DNA of 64,000 nucleotides from Symbiodinium natans. Its lineage: Eukaryota > Sar > Dinophyceae > Suessiales > Symbiodiniaceae. This document shows, in pieces, positions 42,569 to 54,167 of this stretch. The position numbers and the translations under genes are program-made. The stretch's first letter is position 1. Each line of letters begins with the position of its first letter. The notes below the pieces were generated by a model. It was not told the DNA's origin. It ran no database searches and was given only the letters and a program-made list of their open reading frames with translations. The stretch spans positions 22,501 through 86,500 of the forward strand of contig CAJNDS010000309.1 of NCBI GenBank assembly GCA_905221605.1, read 5' to 3'.

Positions 42569-42636
42569 CCTGGGGCCATGAGCTGGAGCCGGGGTCGAGG
42601 GCATGGAGCCGAGGTTGAATGGAAGGTCATGATCAT

Positions 42637-42689
<53 letters not shown>

Positions 42690-43460
42690 TGCACTGGGGC
42701 CATTTAAAGTCATCTGATAGGGGAATGGGGAGCGGGGGAAATGCGAAACGTGCATCCATGAGGTGTGGGTGGTGGGAGCCATGTGGGATCATGGAGCCAT
42801 GAGCCATGGGTGCCAGGGGGTCGAGGGCATGGGGGCCATGCGATGGACATGGGAAGGGTGCATGGGGGGGGGGGGGGGTGAGAGCGAGAGGGCGGAGCGG
42901 GCGGGCATGCACCGGGGCCCTTTAAAGTAATCTGATAGGAGCATGGGGCCACGGACATGGGAAGGGTTGCATGGGGGGGGGGGGGGGGGGGTGAGAGCGG
43001 GGAGGGCGGAGCGGGCGGGCATGCATCGGGGCCCTTTAAAATAATCTGATAGGAGCACCTAAAAGAATGCTAATGGTGGCAGCCATGTGGGATCCTGGGC
43101 CATGAGCTGGAGCCGGGGTCGAGGGCATGGAGCCGAGGTTGAATGGAAGGTCATGGGGCTATTAGCCATGGGTGGGAGGGAGCGGAGGGGGCGGGGAAAG
43201 GGCGGAGCGGGCGGGCATGCACTGGGGCCCTTTGAAGTCATCTGATAGGGTCCACGGGGCCATGAAAGGGTGCATGGGGGGGGGGGAGGAGAGCGGGGAG
43301 GGCGGAGCGGGCGGGCATGCACTGGGGCCCTTTAAAGTCATCTGATAGGGGTATGGGGCCACGGGGCCATGGGAAGGGTGCATGGTAGGGGGTGTGGGTG
43401 GTAGGAGCCATGTGGGATCATCTGGGAAGGGTGCTTGGGAGAGGGGAAGGGCTGTGGGTG
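42569..43460. repeat. G-rich satellite, right part
   Basis: The array resumes with a 51-G run (42637-42687). At about 43060-43180 it contains an unoccupied equivalent of the retroelement target (ccatgtgggatcctgg(g)ccatgagctgg). The repeat ends near 43460, where non-repetitive sequence begins. Confidence 0.9.
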
Positions 43461-43471
43461 TTGGAGCAAGA

Positions 43472-43771
43472 CTATGGGTCTTCACTAGCGCCTCCCCCGC
43501 TCAAAGCTGGGGTCGGCGGATATATATATGTATACAACTCTTCATTTCGTTCTAATAGGCTCAGCGCCCCAGCGAGGTTAAGGATTTTTGCAAACACCGT
43601 GCGCATATGTTTAATGTCCCCGTTCTCGCAGTAACACCACTGTCTAAAGCGGCCCCGCTGGTATTGAGGAACATCGGCTATATTGACTGTGTAGCGCCGT
43701 ACGGATGAGTAGAAGCACCAGCGAACACCGTCAAAGTCTCTCAAGAGTTCACCGAAAAGAGTGCTTCCCAA
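43472..43771 (-). CDS. Possible coding fragment on the minus strand, unknown product
   Basis: A 99-codon frame whose central part reads like protein (FGELLRDFDGVRWCFYSSV, then YTVNIADVPQYQRGRFRQWC). The N-terminal ATG may be fortuitous and the C-terminal end runs into an AT/CT-rich stretch. No family recognised, no neighbouring exons found on this strand. Confidence 0.3.
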   Translation of the reverse strand: MGSTLFGELLRDFDGVRWCFYSSVRRYTVNIADVPQYQRGRFRQWCYCENGDIKHMRTVFAKILNLAGALSLLERNEELYTYIYPPTPALSGGGASEDP

Positions 43772-44411
43772 TCACATGCTCGGGCAGCATCGGAAAGTTG
43801 GGCCGTCGAGAAAAAGAGAGGGGGGTGGCGGGGCTAAGTTTCGTGGTGCGGAGGCTGGGTGGGTGGGGAGGTGCTTCTTGAAAGAGCGCCATTCTGTCGA
43901 TGTGTTTTCATTCTCAGAAACTCTCCAACGAAACGATAGAGACTCTCTGTCCATGCACATCAGAGAAGCTCTTCACGTTGCTGCTGCCAATTTTGATGGG
44001 GGAAGTGCTCTCTCAATCCGTTAAAGTACTTGTTTTTGTCAGTTCGGGGCTCAATTGCTTTGACCTTCCCAGCATGTCCGGAGCAATCAGTGTCGTCAAT
44101 CGCACTAACGATCTCGTGCTTGGCGGCCCAGATTTGAGTAGAGTTCACGGAAATGTGGAATAGAACGGCGTTTGCATAGAGTCAGAAGAAAGCTTTGACG
44201 ATGGCACCCGCTCAACCACATGCGCCTGCATGGGCGGGGGCAGCCACCAGCTTGTGCAACACCAGCGTGCTGCTGACTCAAATTCCAGTCGCCGTGGAAG
44301 AGTTAGTGGGGATTAGTAGGTTCACTAAACCTGCTGCTGACTGGTGTGCTGCTTTCTTACAGTACATTAGGGCAAGACTGACAATACTACGTTGTGCAAA
44401 GCCCTGAGCAG
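43772..44411. other. Region upstream of first recognised glucosidase II beta exon
   Basis: Must contain the missing start, signal peptide and first cysteine-rich exon of the gene if the assembly is correct, but I could not identify them. No dinoflagellate spliced-leader relic was seen. Confidence 0.35.
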
Positions 44412-47400
44412 GTGGCCATCACGGAGGTGAACGACGATTTCTGCGATTGCCCTGATGGATCTGATGAGCCAGGCAAGACTGACAGAAGTTGTAGACAGCA
44501 TTTTCCATGAGCTTGCAAACCAAAGAGCACTTGGGCGGGCGCCTTTCGGTGCACCTGAGGTACCGGGGCCTGTGCAGGAGCCTCCTCTCAAGACGGGGAC
44601 TTACCATAGTAGCTACAATCAGCTACAACTGGGAAGCTGCTCTCGGATCTGCTCTCACCGGTTTGCCATGTTTTCAGAGAATTGCGAGGCCCTTTTCCAT
44701 TGTGCAAACGCGGGCAGCGCACCACGGCTGGCCTGTGGCTTAGAAGATCCATGCACCACTGAACTGATCCCCCGTTTGTCAATATCTGGTATCGGATGTG
44801 TATCGATCTGTGTTCTTTACCGATCTTTTCCCATTTTTGCACATATTCACATATTCACATCGGTGCTTTGCATCGGCCCAGATCTACGTCTCAAGAGTCG
44901 GGGATGGGATCTGCGACTGCTGCGATGGCTCTGACGAGGACCAAAGAAGTTCGGGCACATGGCGCGGTGGCATGTCAGAACATCCGGGAATGATAGGGAA
45001 GAATCATAAAAGGGCAATGTAAATGTGAGCGGGGGCATTTTCCGGAGGGCGCAATACGTAGAAAGCGTAGAAAGTGCAAGGCTGAGGCTTTGGGTTCGAG
45101 GCGTTGCAGTGCGTTGTGACCTCCAGTCTTGGTTCAACATGTGTTCTTGGTGGCTCTGATGAACAGCGCGAGGCGTTTTGACAATCGTCTCAGTATGCCA
45201 CTAGGCCTCAGGTATCGAGCCCGACATGTTTCTGCTCACCATGTTTGCCTGCTGCACGCATACTCAGCAAACTTCTGGAGTGCCGCAAACTACGGTAGTA
45301 AAACCTCATTCGGGCGCGACACGTGAAACTCTAGACTGCTGTAAGTGACTGCAATGGCGGGTCTCGAAGCTAGCCTGGCCGCAGCGTCGTTACGGCGGGT
45401 CGGGGAGTATCGCTGGGCGGCTTAGTTTACAAGCTCAGCTTGGCGATCTTGTCAGTGAGTGCAAGCCACACAGTACTTTTTACGGAGCACGGACTTTGAC
45501 CTTCACTCTGGGCTGTAGACGCGGATTCGCACACCCGAACACCCTGCCATGGAATCATGGAACCCCACACGGACCGCACGCTAGCATGGCGTCCTACGCG
45601 GTTTTGTAGCACCCCCGCTTGAAATCCTCTCGAAAACATTCTGCCTTAATTCTTGAACGTGCGGAATCCGCTGGGTAACATCAACTGCAGGGTTTTTCGG
45701 GAAGCCCCAGCTGCAACCATTGGTACATATTGGTACTTGGTACAATGGGAAGAGACACCTGCGTGCCGTCTTGTTTGCCGTAAAGACGGCGAGGTATAGG
45801 CAGCATGCAAGCACCAGTTCCGTGGAAGAGATTTTCATTTGAGCAGCGTCTTTTTTTACGGCTCTTGAGAGATACTTATATGCGGAAATGACTCCGGGAA
45901 CCGGGGCGCGAAAGTGCACGGGACTGTGGCCGCGGAAGGGTTGCGGAAGCACCTCTCCGCGGAAGCGACGATAGAAACAAATTGAGGTTACAGCCTTTCG
46001 TACGAAAGCGACAGACCCGTTCAGAATAAGGCTTCTATAGAGACCCCAAACTTCCCATAAAACGACTTTAAAAGCCCTAAACCCGTGCAAACAAACTCTC
46101 AACCCCAAAGCAAACAAGTCGGATTTTCAGGCTCGAGCGCCCCTTCCGCCGCGGAAGCTCCGCGGAAGCCCGCATGCCCATTTGAAGGCCCAGGCCCTTC
46201 CTACTGAGTCCGCGCTCTTGAAAATAGATGGAGGAGCTGCGCAGCTGCTGCCAGCTCAAGCTGCAGCATTCTCATGGAACGGGTGTCGCATCGTGTAGTC
46301 GCATAGTTCCATGGTAGTACACACTACATCCCAGAACTGCCCTATCCATCAGTATGTAGACTCTGGCCACCGACCATGCATGCCTCCAGAGGCGGGCGCG
46401 ACAAAACAGCTCGTGAAGCCATGCACGCCCTTCCCTGTCCACAACTTTCCAAGCAGTCCACGCGTAGCAGTCGAACCCCTTCCAAGCTTCGAAACAGTGT
46501 TTCCTCGAGCTCGCATGCTTTGGACCACCCGACTTGTGTTCGAGTTTGTATCTTTTGGACCTACTCGCGGAAGCAAGTTTCTCAAAAATGCGCGGAATCA
46601 GTCCGCAAAAGCGTCCGCGGAAGCAAAGGAAGCAGACGAGCAGAAACAATACTCGCGGAAGGACCACGGAAGGGTTCCGCGGAAGGGTTCGTTTTTTTCA
46701 TAGAAAATCCTCTAGGAATAAAAACCACGGCTCATTGTTGTCCCCGTGTCGGCATGCCAACAAAGCCCCGTTCTGTTGCGGCACGTGGGTCCGTACTGGT
46801 GTCAAGAGCAAGCGGCATTGCAAGCAAAAGAGCCTTTGCCTCTTGTCCTGGCCTCTGCACAGCAGTTGCTAAGGTATTTCATCGCGCCACTCGTTTCCAT
46901 GAATTGAGATGTACCGCTTTTGGTTTTGGGGCGCACAAACCTTCCAAGCCGGAGTTCTCCTGTCGGAGACGTAATGGGGGTTTCCCGTTCCAGCGCATTT
47001 TCCGTTCTGGCCTATAGGAGGTTCAAGTCAAATGTTCTACTTCCTGTATTCCGGCGTAGTTGGCGCCGACTCCCCGTGCCTGAGATAAACATGGAAGAAG
47101 CTGCTTGAAAGTGTGTGCAGGAAGCTTTGCGACGGGAGCTTTGCGCGAGACCCAGTACGAGTATTGCGAGAGGCGGAAACGCTTCCGGTGTTTTTCGTCC
47201 TTGAGGCCCGAACACTTGCAAGGAAGAAGGCGTGGCGCCGCAGCTGAGCTGTATGCGTCGTCGGAACACATGTTGGCACCTTTGGAGGCGAGCGTCTGCG
47301 ATCAGAGAGGGAACGAAAGCTGCAGGACTTGCGCCCCATGCCCAGCACCGGAGTTGTCGTACAGTGTAGCAGCACATGCATGGGCCAAGCTGAGTCAGAG

Positions 47401-48891
47401 CTGTGAGGCGCTGGTTTGGAGGTGAAGCACGCGACCATTACGGAGGAGATTGTGAGATGGGGAGCAACTTATAAGCCAGTAATTTACGAATGGTTGGGAC
47501 TTGGTGTTCTTTGGGTTGCGAGTATCGCAAAATATTGCAGGCCCAGCAAGACGGCATCCGGAAGCGTGAAGAGCTGGAGAGGCCGGGGGGGGGGCTGGAA
47601 GTGAGAGCGGGCTGAGGGAGGGGAGAGTGCAGAGTAGAAGAATAACCGCGGCAACATCTCACATTGCAACATTTCGACTCATTGGAGTGCACGCATTCTG
47701 TGGTGTGCACATGTTCCTTCGCGAGAGTGCACAGGAACATGTAACCGGTACAGTGGTCGCGGTACACTTTTGACACTGCGAGGCTCGTGGCCAAGCTTCC
47801 AGACTTGGAAGCACAGCTGGCTGAAGTGCGGAAGCGTAAGGACCCGCAGAGCACTTTTCCATAGAACATGAAGCCACGCCGCCGCGCCTCTTGAGGCCGT
47901 GTCATGTTTTGCCAAGGACATTTTAGTAGTAGCATGTCGTATAAAACTATGCACTTGGGAGAGAGAAAGGCTTTCTCAATTTGCGGAGGAAGAGGCCGAC
48001 GCTGCGACCTTGCAGCAGGAATGCCAGACCGAGCTGCCAAAGCAGCTCAGCTGAGGATCACAAGACAAGTCACGTATAGTCACGTGAATCACAAGTGAAT
48101 CACATGCGGCTGAGAGAGAGGGAAAGTCGCTGCGCAAAGAGAAGTGGAAGCAGAAAAGAGTGAATCTCCAACGAAAATCCAGTCCCCGACAAGCAGCCAA
48201 AAGCAACTCGTTACGACGAGGGCGAAGGCAGCGAAGGCAGCGAAGGCGGCGAAGGCGGCGAAGGCACGGAGAGCGGGCGAAGGATGCAACGTCCCGGCCG
48301 GTGGGCCGTCCACAAAAACTCACTCCGATAACTCTGAGAAGTTCGCTCGCGCTCAATGCTGTTGCATTGCGAGCTTCGAAGCCTCACTGGCGATACCTGT
48401 CAAATTGACGCCACCCCGTTCCTCACGCGAAAGAAATAAAGAGCGAGAGCGAGAGCGAGAGTCACGAGCAATGATCTCTCGGATGTTTTCACCTTTCCCC
48501 TCCGCCGCAATACGGCGCTTGCGGCCAAGGGGCCATGTGGTCAATGTGGTCTCTCCTGAGGCTGCGGGAGAAAGTCAAGTCCTTGGAAGCCTGGAACTGA
48601 GAGATGCTGCAAATTGCATGATATGATATGCGTATATATGCGTCTCAATGCGTCTCAGTCGCCGATCTTCTAGTGAGCACCCCTTGCCTGGAGCCTCACA
48701 AGTCCCGTTTTCAATTGTCGTCTCCGGCGCTTCATTTCGCTGTCGAGGTTCGTCCCTTGGGTGCCGTCGGGAGAGAGAGTGCGGGGACTGCGCGCTTGTT
48801 CTAGATTCCTTTCGACCTCAGATGTGCTTCTCAAAGCCACAATGCTCAGAGTCCGCCCTCCGTCTGGGTGTCCCTGATTCTCAGACAAGAG

Positions 48892-48927
<36 letters not shown>

Positions 48928-51900
48928 TGAAATTCTGGCCAAAAGAGGCGCCTTGTTTCGCTTCTCACACGTCTCCGGATGAAATCCATCTGCTGCAACT
49001 GTGATGCTAAAGCTTCGGGCAGCATATCCCCAAGTCTCGAGTCGCCCTCGAGTCCTCAAGTCGCCCTCGAGGCTTTGACGATTTTTTTCAGAGATTCCAC
49101 TTGATCCCCTCTTCGGAGCCCCTTCGGAGCCCCTTCGGAGCCCCTTCGGAGCCCCTTCGGAGGTATCGGAGCATTCGGAGTCATCGAATACTCATACCGA
49201 ATGTCTAGAGGGGCTGACTCGTCGCTGTCATGGTGTGGCCACGATACAAGTCCAAAGTCCCGTCCATGCGTCAATGAAGCATGAGTCATTGAGTACAATG
49301 CTCAACCTTCGATGTGAGGCGAAGATCGCGGCACTGGAGGCCGGCACCGCATGCACCTTGGGCCTATAGGCAGAGAGCGCGGAGATATGTGGAACACGTT
49401 GATGCTCCTCCGTCCCGCCCCCTCTTTCCCGCAAATTTCCTGTCAAAAGTGCGCCAAATGCGCCGTGAGGCAGAGCTGGCAAAGGGTGCGGAAGGCACCG
49501 CCTTCTCTCCTCCCCTTCCCTTTGAAGGGGGGGGGGGGTGCAGAAATCCTAATGGTCCTAATGTAGCCTTTCTGGTTCGGTCCTCTCCTTCTGCTCGCTC
49601 TACTCTCAGGTGCGACAACGAGCACCACGACGAAAGTGGTGTCCGAATACGCCAAGCAGCCCTGGCCCGCTTTCTCCGCATGTTCCCGCGTTCTCCGCAT
49701 GTTCCATATGATACCAGACACTGAGACCGCCAATGACAATTCGCATGAGAAAAGATCGCATCATCATCCGCATGTTCCGCGTGCGCAGCTTTAAAAACAC
49801 AGCGCAGAGTTTCAGAGGCACGTCGCAGGCCTGCATGCGGTTTTGTCCTGCAGATTGTCTCCTCTGCAAGTTCTGTCCCTAACATTTTATTTTAACGTCT
49901 CAAAAATTCACAGTATCTGTATATCTTAGCAGGGCTTCGAGAATGCACGCGCTTCTAGCGACTTGTCCCCCGGGAGAATTCCGCGCAACAGCTTCCTCAT
50001 GCGTTCACAAATTTTAAGTCTCCCCTTCGTGTCACCCTTCTTTTTGTCTTGCCTCCGATCAACACCCTTTGGAACCAGAGCCGGATCGGTGGACACAGAC
50101 TCTTGCCTCAGACTCTGCCACAGTACGCAACAGCTCTCTTGTTTGCCATCTTGTCTCTCTTCTTATCTCCAATTGTCTTGTGGAAGCAGCTCCCTTCTTA
50201 TCTCCCGCTCGCTTGCCTTCTTCCTGACCTTCGTGTGTCCACCAGCCATGCGAAACCCACTCTGAACCCTGGAATGCCTTAAGCAAAGCCGCTCGAGGAT
50301 ACGCCGAAACCACAGTAGATTCCCTTTGTTGCCATAGAACCTCTAGCACGTTGCACATGTCCGTGCTTGAAGCAAACCCCTCAACCGCCTCTCGACTCCC
50401 AAGGTGGAGATTCAAAGCATGTTTTTTTTTAAGCTCCTTGCGTTTGAGTACTTTGTATGTGAGCCCCCCCCCCTCGAACACCCGGAGCCTGTCGACTTTC
50501 TAACCCTGTCCTGCAGCCTGTTAAAGGAAAATTCCCGGGGGCGGGGGGGGGGGGGGGCGGCACACGCTCGTTCCTGTTGTCTCTCGCGCGCATGAGAATG
50601 CTTCAATCTCTAGCCCCCCCCCCCCCTCCCTCCCCCTCCTTCTCTGATTTTTTTGCATATCTCCCCGCGATTATGGGGAGTGGGGTCGAGAGGGGCTGAC
50701 GCTGTAAAGCTCACTGCCAAAGGTGGATGGAGGGAGCCGATGCTTTGGAGGAGACTTTTCTGCCAAAAAGAGAGAGAGAGAGAGAGCTGCTGTACAAAAA
50801 AAAAAAGATCTGAGTGCTTTGAGGGAGAGGAGCCCGAAGACCCGGCGGACGCGGCGGATGCGGAAGCTGCGGAGGCGAAAAGGATGTTCTGCAGTTTCGC
50901 TTGCAGATGCATTCTGCTTGAAGTCCTTGCAGTTGGTTCTGGGTGGCAACACGCCTTGCTGTGTCCTGCGCCATCGACGCAGGCTGTGAATGGCGAAGCC
51001 CACACGGAAGCTGGCAAAGCTCCTCCAAGCCCCTCCAGTGCCTCCGTGAAAATTTATGCGGAATTCAGGCTGAGTTCAAGAGTTGAGGATTCAATCTTAA
51101 ATTAGAAACTACTTCTGTGCAATGTGTTGCGCCTGGCAAGCCTTGGTTCAGGTGAAAGCCCGCTGGACAAGGAGTGAATTCTGCAGTGTACTGGGCAGAC
51201 TTGCAGCACATCTGACTCCACCCACGCACTTCAATTCTGACGCCCAAGGCTCTGATCTGAGGCTAGTGTTAGCCATGCCGAGCAGCCTAGCTGCCTAGCA
51301 TAGCCTACTGTAGCCGCTACTGTCATTGTTTTCAGACGGGGTCTGGAGGGTTGTTGTCGCAATACTTGGAGGAGTTGAAGGATCTTGAGGTGCAGGTCAA
51401 GTCCGACCAGGTGGGGGGCGGAGTCGGATTGAGAACGGCCTTTTCAGAGAAGAAGACACATCAATTCTTGACTCTGCTCTTTGGCTTGTAACGGCTTGTA
51501 CTTCCTCTCACTTTGTGAGTCAGGCCACGCGGGACCGCTTGCAGCGCGAGCTGCAGGAGCTGCCCGAGGCGCGAAAACTATAAAGTGTGGCAAAGTATAG
51601 AAATTTAGAGAATTCGAGGCAAACAAAAAGCCTTCTTCATCACTTTTGGAGTTCTGACAGGTTTTTTGCTCCCCTTCTTCTTGCCCTGCACACTGTGCGA
51701 TGCTCTTGTCAGCTTCTCTTCTTCATCCAGGGCTTCAAATTGGCGCATTCCTTCGTATCGAGGTCATATTGTTGCTGGTTCCTCCTGTATCATCTTGCAC
51801 TGTCCTTGACTGAGCGTCGCTGAGCGTGCCCCGCCCGGCGCTGGAGGGGGCTTCCCTAAAGGTTTCCCAGGCTCCTAACGCCCCGCATGAACCCCTCCCT

Positions 51901-54167
51901 AAAGGACCGCCATGTGTTCAATGCGCAGGACAAGCTCGGTTTCGCCAGCCTCCGAGACACCTGCCTGGAGCACGCGACGGCGGAGTGCGGCGCACGAGAT
52001 GACGAATGATCCGAATGGTTTAGAGTTTAATTCTAAGCTTTGCACAGGTGTGCCTTATCTTCCGCGAGTCTTGCCAGACAGGTACACGTACAAGCTCTGC
52101 TTCTTCAAAGACGCGAAGCAGTCCTTCACCCGCCTCGGCACATGGAGTGGCCCCTCCGCTCTCGAAAGTTCATAAGTTCTGTGAGTTTTTGTCTGCTTCA
52201 CTCTCTCTTCTATTCAATCTCCTCCTTCTCTCGAGATGCTCTTGCATGCGGCTCCTGTTGAGGCTTCGTTGGAGCCGCGGAGGCGCTCTTCAAGGATGGG
52301 GACATGTGCCCCCTTGATGATAAGATGGCTCTCTTCACTAACAGGCTGTTGCTGCTGTTGCTCCGTTGTTGCTCTGTTGTTGCTCTGTTGGCTCTCTGCT
52401 TTCTCTTCGTTTCTCTTCGTTTCTTCATGACTCCTCTGGAGAGCTCCCAAGAGCTCTGAGGCTACGGCGGCCCGGCACGCAGCCTGAAGGTGGCCTCTCG
52501 CTTGCCGTATGAGACGTGTGAGAGGCATCCTGCAATTTCTTCTGCCCCTCTTGTAAACTCCAACAATAATCCAAGTGCCTTCGCCCGAGGTATTTGAGTG
52601 TGGTGCTCAAGCGGTGTTGCTGGCCGAATTGATGCGCTGACCATCGTTAGGGGCGGCTTCAGCAAGCGCATCTGTGCTGCTGCGTCGATGCTGCTTTTGT
52701 GCTGCTTTTGTGCTGATGTGGTGGCGGGGTTGGGGGCGGCGGTGAGTGGGCGGCACCATCACCAAAACCCCCCGAAACCCCGGTTCCCAGCAAAGAAACC
52801 GGGCCCTGATAAGCGTATCGCAAAAATAGTAATCCGGTGCCAGTTCCTTCTCACTTCTCCGAAGCCTCCTTTATCCCAGAAGGCCTTGGCCCTTGGTGTC
52901 TCCAGGAAGTCGTGGACGTCAGCGAGCCCTCACGGTGTACCTACCAGGACCGCCCAGCACAACAAGTGGCAGTAGGGCAAGGGCCCCCTGCCCCCTCCCT
53001 CCCCCCTCCCCCCTCCCCCCTCCCCCCCTCCCCCCCTCCCCCCTCCCCCCTCCCCCCTCCCCCCTCCCCCCCCCCCCTCCCCCCTCCCCCCTCCCCCTCC
53101 CCCCTCCCCCCTCCCCCCTCCCCCCTCCCCCCTCCCCCCTCCCCCTCCCCCCTCCCCCCTCCCCCCTCCCCCTCCCCCCTCCCCCTCCCCCTCCCCCCTC
53201 CCCCCTCCCCTCCCCCCCTCTCCCTCTCTCTCTCCCCCTCCCCCTCGTGTCTCCGTCTATGCACTTTCCGACGATCACACCCTGTTACATCACAACGATG
53301 ATAAAATTGTACTGGCCCCAAGCAAGAAGTGCCACCAGCCTCGATAATGATGGAAAGACATGGAAAGACTGCGAAGAGGAGGGAAGGGAGAGGGGAAGAC
53401 TTCAACAGGGCAGGATGGGAGTTCCGAAAAAGCTTCCATGACGCTCTCAAGAGGGAGAGAGGGAGAGCGGAGCGAAAGAGAACTTGAGGTCAGAGACACA
53501 TCGTCAGAGAGACACGTTCGCGATGGCAGGGGAGGAGATTCTAGAAGATTCTGTGGGTCAGACCCCATGCAACTCAGCCATGCCCAGACAAGTGACCATC
53601 ATCTTACCAAGTCCGCAGATCTGCTTATGGTCGAGATGTTGGGCAAAAGGGGAGGGGGGGCGGGGGGTGGGTGAAGGTTTCGAAGAGCTCTTCTCTTCCG
53701 TGACTCTTGTGCTTCGCTTGCGCCCTTTCCTTGGCTCTCTCCTCTCGTGTTCTCTCTTCTCTCTCCCTCTCCCTCTCGTGTTTTTTTTTAAATGCACAAT
53801 TTTTTTTACTCCTCCTTCTTCCTTTCCTTTCTTTCTTTGCTCTCTTTCTCCTGGGAGGCCCTGGTCCGGCACGCGGGCGCCTGCGAGGAGCAGATGGCGC
53901 AGGAGCCGAGCCTCAAGCACCCCAAGGACAGCCCCCGCGAAGCGGAGCGCAGAGCAAAGCGCATTGAAGAGAGAGAGATAAGAGAGAGATGAGAGAGAAG
54001 AAGAGAGAGAAGAAGAGAGAAGAAGAGAGAAGGAGAGATAGACAGAAAGAAAGAAGAGAGAGCAGCGGAGAGACCTTAAGATGATGCTCTCCCCCCCCCC
54101 CCCCCCGCATTCTCTGTTGTGCAAAACAAATAACTTAAAGACGCCTCTGCCACAGGACGAGCTCTGA
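44412..54167 (+). CDS. Glucosidase II beta subunit (ER), multi-exon, N-terminus not found
   Basis: Non-catalytic subunit of ER glucosidase II, which trims glucose from N-glycans; the MRH domain binds mannose and KDEL retains it in the ER. Exons with matching phases: 44412-44472 (VNDDFCDCPDGSDEP), 44678-44730 (CEALFHCANAG), 44882 to about 44959 (SRVGDGICDCCDGSDE), 50983-51045, 51336-51410 (SQYLEELKDLEVQVKSDQ), 51524-51568, 51905-51984 (FASLRDTCLEHAT), 52082-52149 (YTYKLCFFKDAK), 52263-52344 (FKDGDMC), 52906-52947 (VVDVSEPSRCTYQ), 53858-53926 (HAGACEEQ...HPK) and 54156-54167 (DEL-stop, giving KDEL). Weaker: 47541-47581 (AQQDGIRKREELE), 48561-48588, 50815-50874 (acidic) and 52590 to about 52625. 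Donors are GC, GT and GA; all acceptors are AG. The middle coiled-coil region is incomplete here. Confidence 0.85.
45927..46690. repeat. Dispersed cgcggaag words within an intron
   Basis: The octamer cgcggaag or a one-base variant occurs about ten times in 760 bp, twice as close pairs (about 46147-46165 and 46652-46685). It is not a regular tandem array. It lies in the large gap between recognised glucosidase exons. Confidence 0.55.
48222..48266. repeat. 9-bp repeat gcgaaggc(a/g)
   Basis: Five consecutive nine-base units encoding alternating Ala/Lys in one frame; lies between recognised exons of the glucosidase gene, so coding status is open. Confidence 0.8.
48888..48925. repeat. GA microsatellite
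   Basis: gagaaaaa followed by about 15 GA units. Confidence 0.9.
49108..49162. repeat. 11-bp tandem repeat ccccttcggag
   Basis: About five copies of ccccttcggag, exact except for the first, followed by a partial tcggag. Confidence 0.92.
52985..53246. repeat. Pyrimidine tract (CCCCCCT)n, about 260 bp, in an intron
   Basis: Almost only C and T on the + strand, mostly ccccccT or cccccT units, changing to tctctctctccccc at the right end. It lies in the intron between the EPSRC exon (ends 52947) and the next exon (53858). The Pro/Leu or Gly/Arg frames through it are artefacts. Confidence 0.92.
53967..54064. repeat. GA/GAA-rich purine tract
   Basis: Imperfect agagag and agaagag units inside the last intron of the glucosidase II beta gene. 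Confidence 0.85.

Noticed and set aside
47978-48050. Extra coiled-coil exon (EEEADAATLQQECQTELPKQ) of the glucosidase II beta gene
   Set aside because: The phase would allow it, but neither border is convincing and it competes with the cleaner join 47581 to 48561. Left as undecided rather than annotated.
52837-53450. Pro-rich (+) and Gly/Arg-rich (-) proteins of 120-182 codons
   Set aside because: Translations of the pyrimidine tract. Only the short EPSRC exon at its left edge is supported.
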